From: Deuterostichococcus epilithicus
Taxonomy: Eukaryota; Chlorophyta; Trebouxiophyceae; Prasiolales; Stichococcaceae
Direction of reading: 5' to 3'
Assembly (NCBI GenBank): GCA_033439295.1
Contig: JAVTLE010000003.1
Coordinates: 992,001-1,056,000, forward strand
DNA length: 64,000 bases
Program-made: the position numbers and the translations under genes
Shown here: in pieces, positions 23,020 through 34,621 of the stretch
How the letters are laid out: the number at the start of each line of letters is the position of its first letter
Numbering within the stretch: position 1 is the stretch's first letter
Notes under the pieces: generated by a model
Databases searched by the model: none
What the model saw: the letters and a program-made list of their open reading frames with translations, nothing else
What the model was told of the DNA's origin: nothing

Positions 23020-24751
23020 TCAGTCGGAGTCGCTGTACTCGGAGTCGCTGTAGGCCTCCTCCACCGCCTCCTCCAGGTCCGGGTTTAGAACCAGGAAGCT
23101 GGCGTCCAGCACCGGCCGCTGCGGTTTGTCCGCCGGCGTCGGCTGCGCCGGGGTGGCCGCCGCATCTGCCGTCACGTGCGCCGCAGCTGCGGCTGCGGGC
23201 GCTGACGCGTCCGGCAGCGGGTCGCCCGGCTTCCAGCCGGACGGCATCGGCGGCATCTGCTCTGGCAGTGGGTCTCCCGGCTTCCAGCCTGCACGCACAA
23301 TCGCTAAGTGCTGTACCCAGGCAAGAGCGACTTCACTAACAGAGTACAAGCGCTAGGCTTGCACAACAGCAGCATCTCGACTGGCGGCAAGAACGCAGGT
23401 CTCCAAGGCAACGCACGCCGCACCCGGCGGCATGCGGGGGATGGCGGCCAGCAGCGCGGGCGTGACCTCCGGCACCGCCGGCGTGGCAGGCTGCATCTCC
23501 GCCATCGCCTGCGGCAGCTGCCCCTGCCGTCGCAGCTCCGCCTGCTCGTACTCCACTGCAGCAGCGCGCCACTTGCTTTGCCACCCAGGATGCTCTCGTT
23601 CTGGTGAAGGCGTCAGGACGGGCCAGGGTTCGTGCAGCGGACATGAGGGGCTGTGGCCAACCTCGGTGCCGCCCAGCTCGACCTGAAAGCTCGTGACACC
23701 ACAAGCTCTTGGGCCAATGCAGTACGTTACAGAACCAGGGGCGACAAGCAGAGGCAGGAAGGAGTAGCCTGAGTGGGCACCGGCAAATTGATGCAGCTGC
23801 GCCGCGCGCATCTGGTAGTCTTGCGGCGCCGGCGGCCGGAAGACGCCCAGTGGCGTGACGCCCGGCTGAAACCCTGGTTGGAGAACGGCCCAACATAGTT
23901 CGGACATCACTCCGCCCGTCGACTTCACAGCACCGCCACCAAAGTTGTCACGCCAGGCGCGCTCGATCCGCCGCTGCTTGCAAGACAGCAATCTGCTCGG
24001 GCTCCAATCGAATACATCCGCAACGACACACCTGGGGGCGCAAAGCTGGTGTAGCTCAGCCGGTGCGCGAGCGACAGCATGCGCTCCGCTGAGGCGATGC
24101 TGGGCGCCTCCCGGCAGCGACCCGGCACCTCAGCCGGCGTGTTGCGGTCGATGCTGTCCGACAGCCCCGTGGCCGCCGCCTACGTGGCCATCCGCCTCCA
24201 TGTGGACTATGAACTCTTCCGGTAGTCCACGTGCAGCCGCAGTCATCGTCCAGGCCTGACGGCGGGGAGACTGACTGTGGCACGTGCACTTCGTGCCGTC
24301 GCTGCCAGCAGTGCATTGATGCTGACATGTTGAAAGGTCGGTGCACCTCCAATTTCTCCATCAAGTCGTCCAGAATCGCCTGCCGACGCACAGCCGCTTG
24401 CCTGAGATCGTCTGCATCTGCAAAAAAAAAATCAAAATGCCGATCAATTGGCGCATGGATGCGGCGATAGCTGGCAGGGTTCCCCTGAATGCCTTGCATG
24501 GCACAGTCACCTGTGCCGTCGCCAGGTTCAGCGTGTGATCGCTGCCACGCACTCCGCTGAGCTGCCAGCAGACGCTGCAGGATGCCAACCGGCTGCTGAC
24601 GCTGTGCGCTGGGTTCTGCAGGCGCTGCATCCGCTGGGATCGGGGGCTGCTGCACTGCCTGCAGAAATTGCTGCGACAGGCTGGATAGCAGTTCCTCCAG
24701 CACGATGGAAGGAGAGTAGATGTCAGCCTCCATGCCCTGCGCCTGCTGCAT
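23020..24751 (-). CDS. MED4: Mediator complex subunit 4 (MED4)
   Basis: Middle-module subunit of Mediator, linking transcription factors to RNA polymerase II in the nucleus. Six exons close exactly: 24751-24511, 24417-24347, 24179-24032, 23873-23781, 23555-23424 and 23288-23020, giving 317 residues. An N-terminal helical region (LEELLSSLSQQFLQAVQ, then LRQAAVRRQAILDDLMEKLE) precedes the family core LAHRLSYTSFAPPG and the motif PPAPQDYQMRAAQL, equal to plant MED4 ISYTTFAPPEF and PPAPQDEQMRASQL. Two GWKPGDPLP repeats follow, also a plant MED4 feature, and the tail is acidic with Ser/Asp/Tyr (EEAYSDSEYSDSD). The second exon is preceded by an unusually long T run before its acceptor. It shares a 364-nt head-to-head promoter space with PEX3. 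Confidence 0.95.
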
Positions 24752-25115
24752 GCTAGGTGAGCCGGGCCGGAGCCGCTGCGCTGCAGGTGCGCAGGGAGGA
24801 GCTCCGCCGTGGGGTGCGTGCTAGGAGCGCCACCGGCAGACGAATCAAGCTTCACTTGAGACGACTTGGAATGAGGCAATGTATATTAGAGAGTCCGGCA
24901 TGTCGTCGCGATCCACATCACCCAGTGAAGCAGGGGGTTGAAATCGGATGCATGATCTGTTTGGAGCATGATCTGCAGCTGCAGCCTTCACACCGCATGC
25001 GAGCTTCGATAATGTGCCCATAACGACGGCGTGGCGCGGAGCCCGTCGCACAGCAGCAGCGTTTTTGAAGTGACATCGCACACATTGCCACTTCCGACAC
25101 CGCTTGCTGCGTGTG
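24752..25115. promoter_or_regulatory. shared divergent promoter region, MED4 / PEX3
   Basis: 364 nt between the start codons of two divergent genes with complete, in-phase models. Regulation from a shared region is inferred from spacing alone; no specific motif was identified. Confidence 0.45.
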
Positions 25116-27721
25116 ATGACGTTCTGGCAGAGGTGCGCCAAGTCTCCTGTCTTCATTCTAGCGTTCCTAAACACTGCTGTACGCGCCAGGTGCCGTCTCG
25201 CGGGCAAACGCTGTGTCACATTTGTGTCATCCTCTCTGCAACCCCCTTCACAGCAAGTCACAACTGAAGCTTGCACGCTGCCTCTGGTCCGCTGCAGGAA
25301 CAGAAGGCGGTTACTGGGCGCTGCAGCCGTCGGGGCAGCTGGAGCGGCAGCCTACTACGCATACACCTGGTGCGCACACCCACGGCGCTGACTGTGCACC
25401 TCCAGGTCAGTCTTCAATGTTGAAAGCGCCGCTTACGCAGATGCAACCGTATGAAAAAACGCAGGTGGTACTCGGAGGAGGAGACCCATGAGGCGGATCA
25501 CAGGTGAGCCACTGCTCGCACGTCCGCACTCGCGTTGTGCCCCGCATCCGAGTCATTGCAGAGGGCATGACCCCGACGACCGATCAAGCCCTGCTACAAT
25601 GTTGTGTAGCTACCGCTTCAGACTGCAACCTGCCGGGTTCCTCAAGCCCTTCCCTTGCCGTTGGACCTGCAGCCGGCGGCAACGCGGCAGCGACCTCAGC
25701 CAGGAGGAGCAGGACCGGGATGCGCTGGAGCAGCATTTCGCCAGCATCCAGGCCATCCCGGAGCAGAAGACGATGCCGACGCTGCTGCCGTCGCTGTCGG
25801 GCGCCCTCGTGCGCGCCGCCGACACGGCGCCGCTCAAGGACCAGCTCAGGTGTGCAACTGCAGCTGTGCAGCATGATATGCCGCTCCAGGAACGGACTGA
25901 TGGAAGCAGGACCCACGCATAAGGACCTGCCAGCATGCAAACACACAGCCCAGATGCTCATAGCACAACCTGGCGGCGCCGACGCCGTGTCAGCGCCGCA
26001 CCGCCCCTGGCACGTGTTGCGAGATGCCATCATGTTTCAGGGCCATGTGAGTCCTCCAGCCCACAGGCTCGTGCACTCCACATCAGCAGCGGCTGGCCAT
26101 GTCCCACGAAAAAATTGCAGGCGCATGAAGGCGGAGCGCAGCCCCGACAGCAACGCGGAGCGCGTGGAGCGGTGGACGGAGCTCGCAGAGGCGACCTTCG
26201 CGCTGACGGCTGCCAGCGCGTGGGCGCTGCCGCTGCTGGACCTGCTGCTGCGCGTGCAGATCAATGTGCTGGGGCGCCACTTGTACTTCGCCTCCCTGCG
26301 CAACGACTCCCCGTGCGCGCTCCCTCTCGGAAGGCTTTCGCCGAGAGCCTACCATTGCTGTGGTTGTCGCCACTGGTTGACAGGGAAAAGCGCGGTGGAA
26401 GCATCTTCGCATTTCTGTGCGTCTGCGTGACTATGAATGACAGCTGCCTGATCGATGCTCTGAACACTCTGAGGCTGAAATGCTGCTGACGGTCAGCCCG
26501 CTGCTGCGGCACCAGCAGCGCTGCAGCAACGCACCGGCGCACTTCTCATATGCAGCCGCGCCCGTTCCCTCGTTCACAGGCTGCTGGCGGGCGAGGCGCC
26601 GCAGCTGTCGACAGAGGAGCAGCACCAGTTCCTTGGCTACGCCGACACGCTCGCGCGTCAGGGCGTGCCGCAGGTGAGCGGCGGGATCGCACACCGACAC
26701 CGACTACGAGGAGCACACGTGACTCCGAACAGCTGTGCGGTGGTCACAACGGCGACGGTGATGCGAGTCAGCAATGGACTTGTGCGTGCCCGCAGCTGGT
26801 GGCGGCCATGCGGGCGGCCGTGCACAGCGTCCTGCAGGGCGTCCAGCTGTCGCAGCCCATCAGCGCGGAGAAGGCCATGAGCCTGCTGTCCGACATCCAC
26901 CACGGTGCGCCTGGTCCCTGGTCACGGACTCGGGGTTCCGAAGCGCGTCCCGGACTCGGAGCTTGATTGCAGGCTGGCGTTCCGGGGCTGCAGCCCGCCT
27001 CTTCGGAAGTGGCTGCAGCAGCCACACAGGGGCCTCGCGGGCTGCCAGCCGTGCAGCTGCTGCTGCCACATCGCACGCCTCGGGAAGCTTCGAATGGTGC
27101 TGCACCTGCGCTGAGCCGCCCGCACCCCTGCCGCTCGTTGCAGACTTCGAGGCGGCGGCGGCCGCCGGCGGCTGGCNGCCGTACCTGCTGCCAGGCGCCG
27201 ACGAGGACGCCTCGCCGCGCGTGGCTGCCATGCTGGCGGAGGTGCGGCACGTGGTCAACAGCCCCGCCTTCGACACCGCGCTGCGGGTGAGCCTGCCGCC
27301 TCCCCTCGCGTCCTCATCTCGAGAATGGTCTGTAAATCAATGTCAGTATGAACATTGCAATTCAGCATGCCTTCCGAGTGCGTATGTGCACGTGTTGCGT
27401 TCATGTGTTGCAAAAGGGCCTGTACACCAGTCAGGCCCAGAAGCCAGGAGCCGCGATCACATCTGGACAAGGTCGTCCCCCGCACCCCGGCAGGCGGCGG
27501 TGTCGCAGGCGGCCGCAGCGCTGGCGCAGGCGCTTGCGGCGTCCATCGGCGGCGGCGAGGGGCTGCCGCTGGCGCGGGTGGTGCCGCTGGCGGAGGCAGC
27601 AGCCGCGGCGCTGCTGGTGGGTCCCGCAAACGATGTCGTCGCCGCCATCGGCCGCCTGCCAGTGGTGCACGAGCTGTGCGCCGCCGCGTACGCCAACATC
27701 CCGCCGGCCGGCGGGCCTTGA
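25116..27721 (+). CDS. PEX3: peroxin-3, peroxisomal membrane biogenesis factor
   Basis: PEX3 anchors the PEX19-cargo complex and is needed to insert peroxisomal membrane proteins. Nine exons close in phase: 25116-25132, 25298-25369, 25465-25503, 25673-25849, 26121-26312, 26580-26673, 26796-26904, 27144-27286 and 27494-27721, giving 356 residues. The tiny first exon gives MTFWQR, joined to NRRRLLGAAAVGAAG and then AAAYYAYTWWYS: a basic N-terminus and one membrane segment, like plant FW-RKHRRK followed by a hydrophobic stretch. Then come LEQHFASIQAIPEQKTMPTL, an ELAEATFALTAASAWALPLL region and the hallmark LLRVQINVLGRHLYF. The helical C-terminal half (STEEQHQFLGYADTLARQG, AEVRHVVNSPAFDTALR) completes the fold. 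One undetermined base at 27178 leaves a residue unknown. The acceptor of exon 4 could also be slightly downstream. Confidence 0.94.
27178..27178. other. undetermined base in a coding exon
   Basis: Single N in PEX3 exon 8. Similar Ns occur at 36204 and 36207 (OEP61 exon 3) and 45901 (DnaJ exon 4). All lie in GC-rich coding runs and point to draft-quality base calls there. Confidence 0.99.
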
Positions 27722-28417
27722 ACAGGGCAGTCCTGACAGCACCCTGAGCGGGTGTGGCATTGGGAAAGCATACGCAGCCACCGCGCTGGGGCGGCACCGG
27801 CGGCGTGGGCGGCCGGCTGTCGCTGCAAGTGGATGCTCTCCTGCAAGCACAACTTGACGGCGATTCTTGCCGAGGCGAGATCGGTGAACGCCTCCCCGGC
27901 AAGCGTTGCAGCGCGATTCGTGCTGCACTGCATGGTGCCCGCCCCGTGCGGCTATGTGCTGCGGCAGCCAAAGCAGTGCGCACATCGCATGTGGGGGGCT
28001 GCAAGTCTTTTGAAAGTCGTATTCCCAGCGATTGACAGAGGCCAACCGGTGGGACGTCAATGGAAGCCACGGCACCATGTGGCGCTGCTGACTCGGGCTG
28101 GTACCTATATGACACGCCTGATGCTCAAATCACATCTGCACAAGCAGCAATAAGCAGCAAGGCGGGCCAGCGGCTGTCATGCCCTGAAGCCCGCAGTAGC
28201 CTTGCTGTGCATATGCCCAGCTTCATGCGTGATGCCGCAAGGTTGACTCCACTGCGACGGGCCCGACGGCGTAGGCGGGCATCGTTTGAGCTGCTGCCGC
28301 ACATGCTGCATTGGTCTGGCATAGTTCTCTGAATGTAAGATGGACAGGAACCATGACATCGCACCGGTTGTCGTGACCTTCATCCAGCATGAGTCGCGAT
28401 CACACGCCAGTCACACC
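27722..28417. other. convergent intergenic region, PEX3 3' flank
   Basis: About 700 nt between the PEX3 stop and the stop of the small minus-strand gene. Frames on both strands are arginine/alanine-rich products of GC content with no domain or splice support. Both 3' UTRs should be here. Confidence 0.45.
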
Positions 28418-28918
28418 TCAGAGCCCATCCGATAAGTTGATTGCTGAGCTGTCCAACTCGATCACAACTGGCTCGCAAAGTTTTATCATTTGCTCCAGAT
28501 AGCGATCGTAATCATCCACCATGAAGGCGATGTGCAGGTCCTCACTGCTGAGGCAGGCCGTTGCTTGCAGGTTGTCACGAACTCATTGCAGAAATTCGCC
28601 GTGCATCCCTGCCGCAAGGCTAGGCGGAAGGAAGCCCTACAACACGTCGCAGGAGACTTCTCGCAGGTGGTGTAGCAGCCTCGAACATGCCCGGCGACGA
28701 TCCATCTGCGTGGCAGCCTCGGCAGCCGACTTGCCAGAGGCAGCAGGTGCGGCGCCATCAGATTGATTTCTGTCATTTGCGTCGATAGCCGTCACATGAT
28801 TCGGGAAGGTGAATGCAAAATATTTGCATTGTTCGACGTCTTGTCGCCAAGCGTATCCCGAGGCCATGCGCCAAGATGATGTAGCGCATGACTGCAGCAC
28901 AAGTGCTTGAGGCTGCAT
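28418..28918 (-). CDS. small protein of unknown function, two exons seen
   Basis: Two exons join in phase: 28918-28641 and 28544-28418, giving about 134 residues if the ATG at 28918 is the start. The C-terminal exon is convincing coding sequence with acidic and hydrophobic alternation: FEDLHIAFMVDDYDRYLEQM, then CEPVVIELDSSAINLSDGL and a stop. Before it come YFAFTFPNHVTAIDAND and a helix-like AAEAATQMDRRRACSRLLHH. I do not recognise a family. The first exon may be incomplete at its 5' end, since other acceptor-like sites lie upstream. It is divergent from the tRNA-binding protein gene about 130-300 nt away. Confidence 0.5.
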
Positions 28919-29051
28919 AAACGTCTGCAAGTCTGAACGATGTCGCAGTCACTGCAGAAAGTCTTGCTGCAAGCTATTCATGCAGCAGGAACTGCAAGAT
29001 AGAGCAGCTTGTCATTGGTGGGTGCCGATGCCTGGGTCCGGCCCTAGCGCC

Positions 29052-30647
29052 ATGGCATGGCTGATCTTCAGTCATTTTCTGCCGCAGCCATGCGCAGCTG
29101 GCAGTATCCATCACACGCAGCGGCACACTTGCCGCCTAGGCTGCTGCTCCCCCAGTCAATACTCCCACCGTCGACAGCCTGTGCCGCTCATCCTGCCTGG
29201 CCTGGCCTCGCGCAGAGGGGGAGGAGAACGAGGTTGAGGTGCGGGCGCCGCCGCTGCCGACCGGGCAGCTGGACATCCGCGTGGGGCGCATCGTGGAGGT
29301 GGAGAAGCACCCAGACGCAGACAGGTGGGCGGCGGCTTCATTTCTCTTCTGTGTTACGGCACATGGTGCATGGATGCGCATGCAGACGCAGTTCTTGTGC
29401 AGACATGACCGAACTCCCCGACAGAGTCTCCCGAGCTGCTGGAAAATGCATTACCATGGGAACAGAGGCAGGGTGCGCATCCGTGAAGGAGCGCGCCAGC
29501 TGCAGCGGTTGCTCCATACCATGGTACCAGCCGGCCCGTGGCAGGCAGGGCGGCAGGGCAATACGCCGTACTGCCTCCAGCCCCAAGCAGCGGCTCCTTG
29601 TGCGTCAGGCACACGAGAGGCAAAGGGCGCATGGCGGCTTTGCACCGGGCTGACAAGGCTCACCGTCCACCATCCACTGGTCATGTGGCTCTCAGTGACC
29701 AAGCCCCCGCGCATTCCGCGCAGCCTGTATGTGGAGAAGGTGGAGGTCGGGGAGGAGGAGCCCCGCACCATCATCAGCGGCCTTGTCAAGTTCGTGACAG
29801 AGGAGGAGCTGCTGGTGCGCCTTGTCATCAATATCGTTGCTTGCCGGCAGTGGTGGGCGTGGACGCGTCCCGGCGGAGGCACGCCCCGCAGCCAGTGCAT
29901 CTCGGCATGTATGGCACATCGGCATCAGACAGCATGTGCGGCAGCCTGCTGCAGGTCGGCTGCCGACAGCATGTGAAGCTTCCGCTGCATGGCTCTCGCA
30001 GCCGTTGCTTTGCGTGCAGCCCGGCACATGCTGCTTCACACATCGGGTGACGGGGCGTCTTGGGCCTGCGCCGTAGGGCCGCTCGGTGGTGGTGCTGGCG
30101 AACCTCAAGCCGCGCAACATGCGGGGCATCAAGTCCCACGGCATGCTGCTGTGTGCCAGCAACGAAGCGCACGACGCCGTGGAGCCGCTCAGGGTGCCGG
30201 ACGGCGCGCAGCCTGGCGAGCGCATCTGGTTCGGCGAGGCAGACGCCTCCCAGTCGGATGCCGAGTCGCCCAACAAGGTGTTCCTTCTACTTTTTGTGCT
30301 TCCCCCCTGAAATGCTATTGGTGCTGCGATCGTTGGCGGTCGTTGGCAGGCGCAGTGGCAGGTGGCAGGCGGCCGGGCGCAGCCAGAGTGCAGGGCTGCA
30401 AAGCGATGTTACAGGCTCCCTGCACCGTGCAGCGCACGGGGGCATGTGTGGTGTATGGCACCGGATGCAGGTCTGGACAGACTGTCCCGCATAGCCTGCG
30501 CAGATCCAGAAGAAGAAGATCTGGGAGGAGCTGCAGCCGGAGCTCAAGACCGACGACAGCAAGACCGCCAACTTCAAGGGGCACACCATGATGACGTCGG
30601 CTGGCGCCGTGACGGCCGACAGCCTCGCCGGCGCCAACATCTCCTGA
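29052..30647 (+). CDS. EMAP-II / Arc1p-type tRNA-binding protein (OB fold)
   Basis: Protein with the tRNA-binding domain found in AIMP1/EMAP-II, yeast Arc1p and methionyl-tRNA synthetase C-termini; it usually delivers tRNA to synthetases in the cytosol. Four exons are secure: 29216-29324, 29724-29814, 30077-30277 and 30504-30647. Motifs in order: [89 protein letters not shown] and [20 protein letters not shown]. These span the whole domain to its normal end. The 5' end is uncertain: exon 29216 starts in phase 1, so an upstream exon is required. A candidate 29052-29103 fits the phase but would give a very short, hydrophobic N-terminus, unlike the roughly 150-200 residue extension of plant homologues. 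Confidence 0.85.
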
Positions 30648-30900
30648 CTCGGCCCGTGTATGAAATGCGGAGGGGGGTCGGACAATGAGTGCCGCTGCAG
30701 ACTTGTTTCCGGCTTGGATGCTGCAGTTGTGTAGGTACAATTTTAGTAGTAGTACCAAAGAAAAGGGATAGAACCGCTCTGGCGGTCTCAAAAGCCATTT
30801 AGCTGCCATACGTACTACAATCGGCTTCATGGAGGTCCGGACGTGCACACTGTGCCTGATTTTGGCGACACAGCTTCTGCAGTCGCTTGAGCTTGATGCA

Positions 30901-33900
30901 TCAACCACGCCGCCTGCATCCTCCGCAGCGCCGCCGCCCTTGCCGGCCGAGCCGCCACTCAGTTGGGGGTTGTGAAAACCACCAGTTCACCAACTTTCTG
31001 CTGGCCAGCTCGGCCTGGTACCGTGCAGGCACGCCCGCCCCTCCAGTGCTTGCAGCTTCTCCCTTCTGATCGCTTCAAACGCATCCCGCTCGCGCGTCAG
31101 AGCATCTTGCACAGCGGCGCACGCCGCCAGTCGGTCCGCGTGCTCGGCGTCCGCGGCGGCGCGCTTCGCCGCCATATGTGCCTGCAGTGCCGCCAGGTGC
31201 TCGGCCTCGCAGGCCTGCTTCGCGACGGCCTGCGAAAGCAATGACATTCCCTGGGACACTGAGGCCGCATGTGCTACTTACGAGGGCTGTGCATGGCGGT
31301 CCTGCGGCCGCCGTTCTGAATGGAAAGGTTTCGACATGGCATGACAGGGGCCGGGAACGTCATGGCACGACCGCGCCGAGAGAACAGTTGAACGCGCAAC
31401 GGTCAGCGAGCATGCAGCGGCGCAGTCCCGGGCCGGCGCTGCAGCGGCCAGGCCGATGCATGCTTCTTTGTGCCATGCAAGGTGCACAATCAATCCTGGA
31501 CATGTCTGGCCACACACCTTAGCCTGCAGCACGACAGGTTGGCGCTTGGCCTCGGCCGCGACACAATGCGATGCCGACTTCTCCTCGGCGGCGGTCGCCG
31601 CGGTGCGCTGCACCTTGATCGCATGCTGCGCCTCCCTCGCCGCTGACAGCTCCCTGCAACAGGGGCGAGGATGTCCCTGTGCCTTCCCAAGTCGTCCAAC
31701 CTGTAGCCCATGCACGAGGTATTGCTGTGCTATCCCACTGCATTGATAACAGTCCAGAAAATGAAGCGCCGCAACAGGTGAGCAGGCGTGCAGCTGGCAA
31801 CCATTAACTTGAAGCACTGCACTGTCGAGCGCCAACATGGCAGGGTCGGTGCACCTCTGGACGGCGGCCTTGCGGTCGCGGGGTGCTCCTAACTGCCTCC
31901 TCCTTTTCCGCCGCAATCTGCCACCTGCATCCCAGACACCCACGAATGGCACCCTCGTTGCAACGAGGTGTGGTTGCCTCCTCATGTCAGCCTTGCCTGT
32001 AGCATGTAGGATGTGATCCTCGGATCCCACATGCCACATTGCCGCCTTGTGTCGAGCACAACCGCACTCTGACCCCTCTATGACACATACAAAGATCTGT
32101 GCGGCAGGTTGATCTGAAGGAGTGCTAGATCTCATGAGCATGTTTTGTAGGGCGCCACACTTGCGTGCCCGCAGCTCGTCGATCTGCGACTGCTGATTAA
32201 CGGCGCGCTCCTGCTGTGCGAAGTCGCACCGTTTCCATCTCCTGCACCGCCGCGGCGGCCTCTTTCTCCTCCGCCAGCGCCTGCGGCCGGGATGATGGCC
32301 ATCGAGCTAAGCGAAAATGTATATAGCGTCCTCGGCTCAGAGCAGTGCATTCCCCTCTGCCCTGAGCCACTGGGGCCGCCACACCCAGTCACCTGCTGCA
32401 CAGACTGCCCAGGCTGCCTCCAACGAAGTTGGCAGGCAGGTCGGCATGTTGAAGTCAACCTCAGGCAGGATCCAGGAAATGCTGCCAGATAGATCTTGGA
32501 GGTAAAAGATGCCGGGGCGCACATGCTCGCGGGCCTCCTTCTCGGCAACGTACGCTCCGACTACCGCGTCCGCCTCCTTCTCCTTCCTCCGCTCTTGGCT
32601 TCCCGATTGCACAGCAGCATGTCGTCATTGGCCTGCGCAACGTCCGCCATGAGCGTGGCGGCGGCAGCGCGGCGGGCAGCGGCTACGGCGGCGTCCTCCG
32701 CCAGGCGCCGCTGCGCCTCTGCCTTTATAGCGGCAACCTCCTGCAGTTTTGTCCCGGCAGCGAGGGTCGGAATTATGAGCCCAACAGTGTAGAGCGCGCG
32801 TACAGGACGGCACTTCGATGCTGCCTTGAGCCATTGAGGCGGGCGGGCCGCCATTGTTCTTCAGACGGCCTGCCCAAACAATATTTAAATTAAAGGTACC
32901 AGGCCTAGGGATGATGATAATATGCGCTTTCCAGCCGGATGAAACTGGGGAAGTCTGTGCCGTGACTGAGAGGCCACCGATCTCGGGGCACACCTTCCGG
33001 AGCGCCTCCTCGGCAGCCAGCCGGCCCTACTGCCGCTCGACCAGCTGCACGGTGATGACGGATGCGCCACGCCGCCGCTCCACACCCTCCTCCGCCTCCC
33101 GCGACTGCGGGCAAACATGTCATTAATCAAATGTGTTCTCACAGGCAAAACATGGTGCGTGCAGGGTGCTGCGTTGCAGCCACGGGGTCGATATTGCCGG
33201 TGGACGAGTGCATCGCCCGCTGCTGCGCCGCCTGCTGGCGTGTGCCACGCCGGCGTGAAAGGCAAGATGCCGTCGAAGACCTTGCACCGTCCTCGGGACG
33301 AGCGGTTTCACGTGCATCAGGCGCGCGTTCTGACCTGTCGCAGCCTTCTGGGTGTGTCAAGCAGTCCTTCAGTTCTGAGCAGTTCCGGCAGCCTACTGCC
33401 CGCAGTCCACTGCACCTCGCGCAGCTGCAGCTCTGCAACGCGGGCGGGCCCCATGTCCGCATCCAGCGCCCGCTGCTGGGCCTTCTGCTCCTGCTTTCGC
33501 CGCGCCTTCTCCTCAACCTGCACACGGCAAACGGATACTCGCCACGTCGAGACAGCTCGAGTGCGCGGCAGCGCGCCGCGCGGAGCGGCGGATGTGTGCT
33601 CTGTGTATGGGAGGCATAACACGGCTCTTGCCTGTGCCGCTGCCCCGGCGCGCATGCGGCAGGAGGCTGACCAGTGCGAGGTGCCCCAGATCACTGTGAT
33701 CTCTGCCAATGCACACACAGACCTGAGCTCACGTCAACCAGGATTCGTGATCAAAGGTTCCCCAGGACAATCAGAAACACCGTCAGCGAGCGGCACCTGG
33801 GCGTCCCGCTCCACAGCGCAGCGGCTGTACAGCACCATCTGGTTCATGCGCTTGACCTCGTCGCGCTGCTCCCGCAGCAGCAGCTGCGCCCGCGCCCGCG

Positions 33901-34621
33901 CGGCCGCCGCCTCCGCCGCTGCCTCCGGCGTCTGCGCCGCCAGTGCCCCGGCCTCCCGTCGCCGCCGATCTTGTCCCAACTGGCGTGGCGGCAGATGAGT
34001 GCGGAGATCATGAAAGAGCCTGGTCAACTTCCGTGTGGAGTCGAACTTCTGAATGCGCAGAGATGTGATCACTTTGAGAGTGTTCATTTTTGCCAGAGCG
34101 GACTGATGCGCCTGGCACACTGCACCTTGAAGGCTTCGTTTTGCAGGGCATAGGCCTGCTCCGCTGCTTCTCGCGCCGCGAGCCGCCGCTGCGTGTCAGC
34201 TTCGTCCGAGTGCAACAGTCGCTGCAGCTCCTGCTCTGTCAGCATGACTTTTTGCCAGACCTGTGGAATCACGCACTGGCGTCTTCGGATGCCTTTTCCA
34301 TTTCAGTTTGGGTCAAAAACGCCCAGCGACTCCAGGCAATTGACTTTTCGCTTTTCTTGTCTGAAGTACGATGCCCTTATTGCTGCGTGTCAACCTGCTG
34401 GTTCAGCTTTGTTGTGTAAGCTGCATGGCATGTCGATGTGGTGGGACCCACCCAGTTTCTGCCCTGCGCACTTAAAGACTGTCATTCTGCTTGACGCCAC
34501 AGCTGTCCTGATTGCCTCGTTCACCGTCACCGAGCTGCAAGTTGGCCGACTGCCTCGGGCTGCCGCCAAAGAGACGTTCGTCAACCATGCTGCCGTTGCC
34601 GACTTTCCTGTACCTGTCCAT
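30901..34621 (-). pseudogene. CFAP45: decayed CFAP45 (flagellar doublet-microtubule inner protein)
   Basis: CFAP45/FAP45 is a coiled-coil protein inside the B-tubule of ciliary doublets. Recognisable segments on the minus strand, in family order: 34621-34531 (RKVGNGSMVDERLFGG), 34260-34126 (VMLTEQELQRLL), 33979-33797 (DEVKRMNQMVLYSRCAVERD), 33517-33416, 33104-32994 (RRRGASVITVQLVERQ), 32740-32523, 32280-32161, 31924-31855, 31653-31518 (ELSAAREAQHAIKVQ) and 31229-30901 (the AGVPARYQAEL tail). Splice sites remain largely intact, but the frame is not. There is an in-frame TAG at 33029-33027, and homology switches frame within exons near 32590, 32225, about 31890 and 31035. The phase between the first two segments is also unexplained. 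Read as a recent pseudogene. Cluster-specific sequencing error is the alternative. Confidence 0.75.

Noticed and set aside
33027-33029. TAG as a reassigned sense codon (as in some ulvophytes)
   Set aside because: Complete genes here end in ordinary stop codons and have no internal TAG, and CFAP45 also has frame breaks, so pseudogene decay explains it better.
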